Of a stretch of 50,519 nt of DNA, positions 43,290 through 50,519 are shown one piece after another (the first letter of the stretch is position 1; each line of letters begins with the position of its first letter). Where the stretch lies: assembly GCA_013054445.1 (NCBI GenBank), contig JAAMPI010000222.1:1-50519 (forward strand), given 5' to 3'. The DNA comes from Cudoniella acicularis (lineage: Eukaryota; Ascomycota; Leotiomycetes; Helotiales; Helotiaceae). The notes beneath the pieces are model-generated. The model had not been told where the DNA came from, did no database searches, and saw nothing but the letters and a program-made list of their open reading frames with translations. A program made the translations under genes and the position numbers.

Positions 43290-45022
43290 TCAATCACCTT
43301 CGGATATCTCATAACAGCCTCTCCTCAGAGCCATACATCCGCTCAAACTCCCTCTATTCTCGAGTTCCTTCTGCTTCTTATCCTCGGCTCTCTTTTCAGC
43401 TGCCAGCTCCTTAAAGCGCTGAGAGACAGGGTATTTTCGACGGAGGTGTCCATAAGCGCCACAGCAAGGACAGAGGCTATAGCACTCGTACCATGCATGA
43501 CCCTCTCCGCAGAAGCCGCAAGTTTCGACAACCTTTTCGAGTTTTTGAGTAAGTTCATTCTTCTGAACAACAGCAGATGTGAAAGCTTCGTGGCGCTCCC
43601 GGCGTACCTTCTTAATGTGTCGTTCTCTCAGCCATTGGGTAGTTGGCTCTGCAAAGTTGTAATCCTCGAGGTCGTCGCCATCATAGCGTACACTTAGATA
43701 GACCAAGCTGGGCACCTATCTCATTTCGTTTTCGAGGACTGGTAGTAAGGACTCCTCGGATGACGTTGGAAGGCCTTTGGGGAGAGAGTGGGGTTGCGGG
43801 TAATGACGATCCTTTTCGGCATACAGCCAGGTGTTCTCCACAGCAGGACATATTGCCGCAATAACTGGAAAGTAGAACCTGAGGCTGTGTACCAGATCGA
43901 GGTCGCAACGCTTGCAATGGTCTTCGTCGCAAGTATGTAGCTTCACTGTACCGGAGAAGATAAGGGACTTGAGCATCGCTGCATTCGCAGGGCCAATGGT
44001 GTACAAGAAGCGAAGGAAGGGATCGTAGTAAGCCCAACCTCGGAGCTTCATGATAGGAACATTGGTTCTGATCTACCTGATGACTATATTCACCTCTCTA
44101 TGCCATTTTCCGGCAAGTAATGCTGGCTTGGAAGGGTGAGGGCGTGAATAATATGTTTGGCTATTAGCATGCTTGGAGCACAGGTTCTTCTTGCCAAATT
44201 TCGTCATCTCGAAGGAGAATATATTGCCTCCGTACAAAATTTTGTTGCCGGCCAGATGAAAATAGCTAGATACGCGTAAGGCACAGGCATCGATTGGCCG
44301 ACAGGTGACATGGCGAATGACAGTGTAAGGCCCATTATTGTCGGTTCGTTGTGAAAATTGGAGTTGTTTAACAAAACACCCTTCGTCTTCATCATTTCAA
44401 ATGGCAAAGTATATAGAGTAGGCCCACCAAGTCCACCAATTTGTGGTAACAGTGAGCGGGCGGATAGTTACAGGGTATGGGAGTGCCAAGGCAAACGCGC
44501 GGATAAGATTTTGAATTTCCGAGGCAGTAGTTAGCACTTAACTTTAACAACAAGGTGATGATGACCTGCCCTGGGGACTTTAAAAAATGCCGATCATGGG
44601 TTATTGGGAGATTCCATTAACTTTCGCTAGGGTGTTTAAGAAGACGGGAAACCTTCTTCGACTTTGGTTGATCAATAGATCGCAAGGTATGTTTGTAGTT
44701 CTTTATGAAATATTTCCGGCCGTTGCTCTCAGAGTCCTGGTCGAATCGCCTTTATCGGGGAGATCCCAAGAGGAGTAGTTGACATCTACAACTCATTAGT
44801 CCAGAAATAATCTCAGTGCAACACGCTACATAGAAGAAATAGGGACTTACCAGATTCCCAGATACAGCGACGGCCTAAATCGTCAAAGAAGAATATGCGT
44901 TTTACCCCTTCTGACGCATATTTTTGAAGAGCGATATGTGGTTCTTCGTTCGGATATTTTTCCATAGCTCTGTCTGTATGGTACTTTAATTCGTCTTTGA
45001 TGAGATTCTGCTGAAGAGCTAT
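43290..45022 (-). pseudogene. Full-length dead paralog of the 47.2 kb F-box/zinc-knuckle gene
   Basis: Collinear with the intact gene at 47193-48818. Exon 1 (from 45022) encodes LIKDELKYHTDRAMEKYP and FFFDDLGRRCIWES, ending at the equivalent GTAAGT donor. The start codon is ATA instead of ATG. Later blocks: HDRHFLKS, EIQNLIRAFALALP, NNGPYTVIRHV, GNKILYGGNIFSFEMTK, GWAYYDPFLRFLYTIGP, LKSLIFSGTVKLH and CGFCGEGHAWYEC. In-frame stops: TAA 44617-44619, TGA 44397-44399, TAG 44073-44075 and TAG 43716-43718; both TAGs align with Gln or Asn positions of the paralog, so CAG to TAG is likely. The second acceptor is CGG where the intact gene has CAG (at 44520). The last knuckle Cys is missing (GHLRRKYP). 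Confidence 0.85.
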
Positions 45023-46382
45023 GCTGTCCTGTATAGATATTACAGGGGAAGCGTGTTGGATATATGAGCGTCTTTATAGACTGTAAATGGTATCTAGTAA
45101 AGAGCAGGTGTTGTACAAAAGTGTGCAAAGTTGTTTAAAGGTGGATGTAAGAAGAAGAAAGTTTGTTCGAGAGGAAGAATGGAGCTGTTTTTATAGCCTT
45201 TGAGAGGGCAAACGATTTCACGCTAGCAATTAAGCTCCAACAAACCCTGCAAAATGCAGCGTTGTCAAGTAACCATGTGAATCTGCTAGTGAGGCTGCAA
45301 GCGCTTTGTGTCGTCAGCCGGCCAGTGAGTGGACCAACCAGAGAGAGTTTTGGCTCGGACTCTTGCCAGGGTCAGACTGTCAGAGGTAATATTAAGATGT
45401 CATCAAGCAGAGACTAGTCAAGAACATCCTCTTCACTAAACTTATACAAAAAATATTTTCTTTTAATCTTTAAGCTCTCAAAATATCTTCTAATCTGAAA
45501 ATTTAAACTTTGAGTGATCCTACTCACCTCAAATTGGCTTTAAGCAAGATAGTTAATGAACACTTCAAAAAAATTAAATAACCAACAATATAGTTTTCTA
45601 TCAGCTAAGTTAAGAAGCAAGAAAGCCTTTTAAAGTTTTAAAACCCCAAGCGTCCTGCCCCCATTCTATTCAGAAGTCATTTAACTTTTGAAGTGTTTTT
45701 GCGGAGAATTACATCATTGCCCAGATTTCGGTGAGTAGAATAAAATATTCTAGAGCCACCGGCTCATCTCTCCTTCAAGTATTTTGATTGACGCTAGCTC
45801 AGAAATAGAGATAACAGTGTTAGAAGTTGATCGTAGTACCCCTTTCCGTTTCTAGGCCCCTGTAACGATAGAACTCTCAACACTTGGGATGAATAAACGC
45901 TCTGATGCTGTGGGATGTTATTACACTAAAGCGATATGAATCCTATTTGGCCCTATTTTAGCTTGTACAATTTTTTCTATTAAAAAATTGAGTATTTATT
46001 TCGATATTTTTTAATGTTTAGAGTAGTATAGTAAAACAGGCCTGAAAATGGTCGAAGGGTAGCAATCTTATAATTTGTGTAATAAACCTAGGAGTTTGTC
46101 TGCTTATCAGATATGGTTTATTAAATGGATGGCTACTTTACAGAACTGTATCTCATATGTGCTGTAGGAGTCAATTGAGTCTATAACCTGCTGTTTCTGT
46201 TCGCATCCTCACTCTCTCTGACACATTCAAGTACTCGCTGGGAAGACACAGTGACTAGGAGGCCAAAAGCTTTGCCCGTTTATTAACTGCCATGTCGCAT
46301 GACTCATACACAAATTACTTTGTCAAATGTCAATATCCTCTCCCACCGGGAGTTATAGAAGTCATTTTTAGAAAAATTGTTG
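45023..46382. other. Intergenic, no supported gene
   Basis: About 1.36 kb, AT-rich from 45420. An 84-codon frame at 45163 is not convincing. It separates the two dead paralog copies. Confidence 0.4.
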
Positions 46383-46735
46383 TTATAATCCGCGCTCTTC
46401 CCTCTCCTGTGCCTTCTCTTTACGCCATACAGCTTGAAGATACTTGAGCTCTGAGCAGGTCTTATGGAAATGGCCGTATTGACCACAAATAGGACAAAGA
46501 TTATTGCACTTTGCCCAAATGTGCGGACCTTGGCAAAATTCACACCGAACTTAATCGTCTGTGTTTGATGATGTGATGAGTCCACCAACAGCATTGGCCT
46601 TTTGAGAATTTTCTGTTGGCCATTCTTGCGCTCGGCGTACCTTCGTCTCGCTCAGTAAACGGTCGATTATCCCTGCGAAATCATAGTTGAATGCTTCCCC
46701 GTCCTTATCTAAAGCTAAGTGAGGCCTTTATATGT
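46383..46735 (-). pseudogene. 3' fragment of a third F-box/zinc-knuckle paralog
   Basis: Translation gives LALDKDGEAFNYDFAG, IIDRLLSETKVRRAQEWP and, after an in-frame TAA at 46551-46553, VRCEFCQGPHIWAKCNNLC then PICGQYGHFHKTC, and the stop at 46383. This matches the C-terminus of the intact gene (both zinc knuckles with all Cys/His kept). The F-box-like and N-terminal parts are absent upstream. A truncated duplicate. Confidence 0.75.
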
Positions 46736-47192
46736 GTGTGCGTGGCCACTAATTTAGCATGCCCTTCGGGGCTCTTTCTAGACTACTTTTGGTGTAGTCT
46801 AACTGGTCTCGAACAAACACTAAGGCTTGAACCCGCTTTTGAGTCTTGACCGGCTTCATTCGTTTGCAGACCTATCCTATATATACCTCTCTCTACCAAA
46901 TATCCGAGAATCCTTTCTTTCTTTTTTACGACATCAACAACGCGCCTAGTTTTGGACCTGCCACCGACACTTGAACAGAACATCTGGAAAACTACTCCAT
47001 CTTGTGCAACAATTTGAGGTAAGCGTTCTCTACAATGATATCTTTCAGAGTATCGATAGACAAGAAAACTCTTGTGTTGTTCCTTGAACTTCTCTACTCT
47101 GTGAAGTTGTTCAGCATAGCTGACTTTGAGCCTCGGGGTCTTTTACACTTTTACAGAATCCTGTACAAATCAAACACTGAGAAACAGCCATC

Positions 47193-48818
47193 ATGAAGCG
47201 AGAAAAAGAGGTCATCAAGTACCTGACGGAAGATGGTTATTCTGGACAACGGGCAAAGGAAGAGTACCCGGACGACGATGTAAGAACAGCAATCAACAAG
47301 TACATCAAAAACAGGAAGTTGGAGAACTACTTTTACTTCGATGGCGATAACAATCGCCATGTCTATGGAAGAGGTAAAGTTCTTTAAGCTTTTTTTCGCG
47401 TGGTGCGGAGATTAACAACTTTTACCTAGATATCGATTACTATTTCCATAAAGGCTACAGCGGTAGGAAATGGGAGCAGAAGAGCATTTCAAACGGTAGA
47501 CTCTTCATGCTTCGTAATCCTACTCTCAAGAATATTGATAGACCGAGGTGGTATGAGGACCGCATGGTTGTCGCACATCAGAGTGAGAAACGCTGGAGGC
47601 TACCCAAGAGCCATAATAGGCACTTCAGCAAATTTCCTCAAGGTCAGAATTTCAGGCCCTGAATAATTGCATTTGTTAACTAGATTTGCGTACTCAGAAA
47701 TTCAAGACCTAATATTTGAATTCGCTCTCACAACCCCAAAGCCTAACGCTATATGCACTAGCATGGTTAGATGTAACTGGAAGAGGACGTTCAGCGAGCC
47801 AAGTTTCGATATCCTGGTCGATGGGCAGCCCGCTCCGAATGTAGTTGGATACAAGGTTGTTAGCAAACGCGCTGATAAGGATGGCCCGTACGATGTCACC
47901 TACAAAATTCTTCGAGCGCTGATGGATGCCTCATGCCTGCGAGTTTGCAAGAAGATAAATGAGGTCGGCAGCAAGATGCTTTATGGAAAGAATACCTTCC
48001 ACTTCAATATGACCAAAGTAAGCGTCGAGAGCTGCCCGCCGTCTCTTGTGGACGATGAGATAGTCGATCCAGATCCGGAGCAGCCATCGTATAGGGCTGC
48101 AAAAGCCCAAATTCTCCCACAAGCAATTGCGGACGTCCGGAATCAAGTATACCCGAGAGAACTTCACGGATGGGTCTACTATGACCAGTTTCTGCGATTT
48201 TTGCATGCAATTGGACCAAAAAATGCGGCACTTCTCAAATCTTTGCAATTCTCCGGCACAGTGAAGTTCCACGAATGTTGGATGTATGAGGACTGCTGGC
48301 GCAGATGCGTCCAAGACCTGGCCAGCAGCCTCGGCCTCTATATCCCATTCATTGTCCAACTCTGCCCAGCTGTTGAGAAGATCGAAATTTGGGCCAGCAA
48401 GGACGTAAAATATTGGAACAACCCACAGCCACGGAAGGAAGGAAAGCCGCATGATGAATGTGAAGCTCTTCGGCCAATCCTGGAGGAGGAAATTCGACAA
48501 ATCGAATCTTTGGCAGAGCTTAAAGTGTTGTGGGATGATGGCAACCAGATTCTCGAGGCCCAGGACACCGTGGAATGGATCAGGGAGAGAGCTGTGACTA
48601 GAAAGCGGGGCGAGGTGAGGAAAGAATTGGCAGAAGCGGCGGAAGCAGCGAAGAAGAGACAGCAAAAGCAAGTGGAAGAGGCGGCAAAAGCAGTAGAAGC
48701 GGGGCAGACGCGTTGTGCTTTTTGTGGAGAAGGCCATCTATGGGTGTACTGTTATAACCTCTGCTCTCTTTGCGGAGATTATGGCCACTTCCAACGAAGT
48801 TGCAAGAAGCAACAGTAA
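47193..48818 (+). CDS. F-box-like zinc-knuckle protein with N-terminal tandem module
   Basis: Exons 47193-47373, 47430-47642 and 47698-48818, 504 aa, introns 56 and 55 nt, in phase. Start CATCATGAAGC. Residues about 5-60 (IKYLTEDGYSGQRAKEEYP) and, from exon 2, IDYYFHKGYSGRKWEQKS repeat a Y-x3-GYSG unit, so exons 1 and 2 look like a duplicated module. FPQEIQDLIFEFAL (about 131-144) is F-box-like; LRVCKKINEVGSKMLYGKNT is the usual following motif. The centre has GWVYYDQFLRFLHAIGPKNA and LQFSGTVKFHE. A coiled-coil-like Ala/Lys/Glu stretch precedes two CCHC knuckles: CX2CX3HX4C and CX2CX4HX4C. A substrate-receptor or nucleic-acid-binding role is inferred. Two decayed paralogs lie upstream on the other strand. 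Confidence 0.85.
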
Positions 48819-49560
48819 GAAGATCGAAATTGTCCATGGTCAAGGACTCCGGGAAGGCGGCCGGCGGTGCTTGTTGGATGATATTTTCTCTTTTGAGCGT
48901 CTCCTCATAATCATATGCAGACGCAAAATATGAACAAACAGAATCTGTAAAACTGGCGCGGCATGAAAATGTGTTTTTCAGTGACTTCATGGACGACTCC
49001 AGGAAGTGACTTATTGTGGCGATGGCGCCACGTTCGGTGAGTATTTTCGGAAGAGAGAGCTCGAACTTCGGAGGCTCCAACTATGGCGATGACGTCCAGG
49101 GCTACACAGCCTCGAATTAACACAGATCTGTGTGTACAGCACATACCGGCTTCTCCTGCTATTCGCGTCAGGCAGTTTTCGTCTCGAGAAACCAAAACCT
49201 ACCACAATGACAGAGACTACTACCGGTAGGATGATGGCGCGGTAGTGCGAAAACTGTATTATAGATGGCAAAAGGGGTTGGATGAATGGTGATGTCGAAG
49301 AGGTGATTGCAATTGAAGATTGAGGGCTGAAGTGCAGTGAAGTCGTGAAAACGCGCTAAAATAATCCAGGCGCACTGTAGAGGCGTGCCTCGGATTACCT
49401 AACTAATCACCTGACTACCCGATGCACTGGTGCTAGTCCTTCAAGTGATTTTATATGACTCTCTTTGGTGTTTGATTGTTTATATATATTTTCTTTGATC
49501 ATTAAAGATTTCAAGAAGAAAGTGAAAACCCCGTAGCGCCCATAAGATACAGCGCACAAC
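48819..49560. other. Intergenic, no supported gene
   Basis: About 740 bp. Minus-strand frames here lack domains or splice support. Confidence 0.4.
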
Positions 49561-49620
49561 CACTAATTTACAGGGAACACTCGCTAATTTTCAGCGCTTG
49601 ATCCCCTGAAACCCACCCTA
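49561..49620 (+). repeat. Second CACTA-type transposon end
   Basis: CACTAATTTACAGGGAACAC followed by TCGCTAATTTTCAGCGC and GATCCCCTGAAA. The blocks match the end at 337, although the stretch between the terminal 13 bases and GAACA-TCGCTAA is missing here. No opposite end was found. Confidence 0.55.
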
Positions 49621-50219
49621 AAGCCCTTGTTAAAAGTAGGCATTAACTTCGAAATCTGACTTCAAATCGAAGAGAAGTACCATATTTACGAAAATAATTT
49701 AAGAGCGTATAATTAATAAGAATAATTTCTGGATTTTTGTTGGTACTGTCATCGTGCGATATCCCTTCAATTTGCTCCTATTAGGCTGTGTCGGGCTGTT
49801 TGTACCGCGAAGATACCGAACAACACTTTAAAGAATAAAATAATTCCATCACAGAAATTACATTTAGTAGACTCAATATGATTTTCTCTATATACATGTT
49901 AGTTACTCGTCCTTCATTGCTCTTTTGATATGTTAGTTATTTATTTTCAAGTGTTGTATGCAGTGAGAGGCAAGCGACACACCACCCAAGTTCCGACAGT
50001 GAGATTAACACGCGAAAGGAAATTCTGGACTATAAGGGGCAATTTCGAACTAAAATGAATACTGGAGGGACATTCTTATCATTAACTCATAATTTCATCA
50101 AACCAAAGTAGGTATACTGCAAACAACCAACATTCCTTACAAGCCACTCTCTCTGCCCATCTTCCCAAACCCCTCTATAGATATATCCGCTCTTACCCCA
50201 CCCCAACATCTATAGAAAT
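49621..50219. other. Intergenic, no supported gene
   Basis: About 600 bp between the CACTA end and the transporter stop codon. AT-rich, with no coding signal. Confidence 0.4.
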
Positions 50220-50519
50220 TTATGACTCATGCTCATTACTGTACTCCTCAGTCTTCTCACCCTTATGAGTGCCATCGCCAGCAGTCTGCCCCCCTTGCAC
50301 CGCAATACTCGCCCTAATCTCCCTAAAAGTCGTCGTAGGCCTCCACGCCCTACTCTGCCCCGCGCTCTTAACCTCAGCATACAACTCATCAATCTGCTCC
50401 AACGTAAGACCCTTTGTCTCATAAATCATGAAATAAACGAACGCGATACAGATAAAGCAGCACCCAAACCAGATGAAGAAGATCTTCGATTGGAGGTTGG
50501 CGTTTCCAGGGCCCCAGTT
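50220..50519 (-). CDS. MFS sugar transporter, C-terminal part
   Basis: Partial: the 5' part lies beyond the right edge. About 99 residues are visible. IFFIWFGCCFICIAFVYFMI is the last membrane helix, followed by YETKGLTLEQIDELYAEV, the PETKGxxLEE-type signature of the sugar-porter family (here Y replaces P). A hydrophilic cytosolic tail follows (KSAGQSRAWRPTTTFREI, then Gly- and Glu-rich to NEHES). It imports a hexose or related sugar by proton symport; the substrate is unknown. Stop TAA at 50220-50222. Confidence 0.9.
   Translation of the reverse strand, partial: NWGPGNANLQSKIFFIWFGCCFICIAFVYFMIYETKGLTLEQIDELYAEVKSAGQSRAWRPTTTFREIRASIAVQGGQTAGDGTHKGEKTEEYSNEHES

Noticed and set aside
47931..48737. 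A 268-codon minus-strand frame opposite the F-box/zinc-knuckle gene
   Set aside because: Shadow of the intact plus-strand gene, whose motifs and splice sites are clear.
337..49620. The two CACTA ends as one giant transposon spanning the window
   Set aside because: They have the same orientation; opposite orientation would be required for the two ends of one element.
1..50519. tRNA or rRNA genes
   Set aside because: No convincing A-box/B-box pair with cloverleaf potential, and no rRNA-like sequence, was noticed by eye; a tRNAscan-SE run would settle this.

Overview
The window is nuclear DNA of a filamentous ascomycete. The genes have short introns (about 46-99 nt) with GTRNGT-type donors and CTRAC/CTAAC-like branch points. 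The gene families are typically fungal: HET-domain protein, sedolisin, patatin-like protein, F-box-like proteins and a Clr5-domain protein. Old repeats are AT-rich and full of stop codons, as expected after repeat-induced point mutation (RIP). The gene families suggest a leotiomycete (Helotiales-like) host; this is an inference from family style, not a database result.

Layout. Positions 1-6180 are repeat-rich and hold no intact gene: a CACTA-type transposon end at 337, then a RIP-degraded mosaic of LTR elements (2.37-6.18 kb) with a solo LTR at 4189-4342 that keeps a perfect 5-bp target duplication. The mosaic abuts the decapitated 3' end of a HET gene (6.2-6.6 kb). From 7.7 to 20.7 kb lie an F-box-like Cys-rich protein, a HET gene with one frameshift, a small acidic protein, a secreted HExxH metallopeptidase-like protein, a secreted Cys-containing protein with one frameshift, and a tyrosine phosphatase. 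From 21.2 to 27.9 kb lie a second solo LTR of the same family in opposite orientation, a RIP-like kinase pseudogene, bleomycin hydrolase, a tiny acidic protein and cysteine dioxygenase (one frameshift). From 28 to 42.5 kb lie small proteins of unknown function, a gene with a stop codon inside a tandem repeat, a Clr5 protein, a patatin-like protein lacking its catalytic serine, and a nine-exon sedolisin. From 43.3 to 48.8 kb lies a three-copy family fusing an N-terminal tandem module, an F-box-like segment and two zinc knuckles; one copy is intact, one is a full-length pseudogene and one is a 3' fragment. The window ends with a second CACTA-type end (49.56 kb) and the 3' end of a sugar transporter.

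How the genes fit together. There is no metabolic cluster: housekeeping genes (bleomycin hydrolase, cysteine dioxygenase, phosphatase) are interspersed with accessory genes (HET, F-box/zinc-knuckle family, kinase pseudogene, secreted peptidases). The accessory genes and the decayed copies sit near repeat debris, as expected of a birth-and-death compartment. Exon structures were worked out by hand. For the multi-exon genes the summed exon lengths are divisible by three, except in three genes where exactly one base must be added or removed; these may be assembly errors or real lesions.
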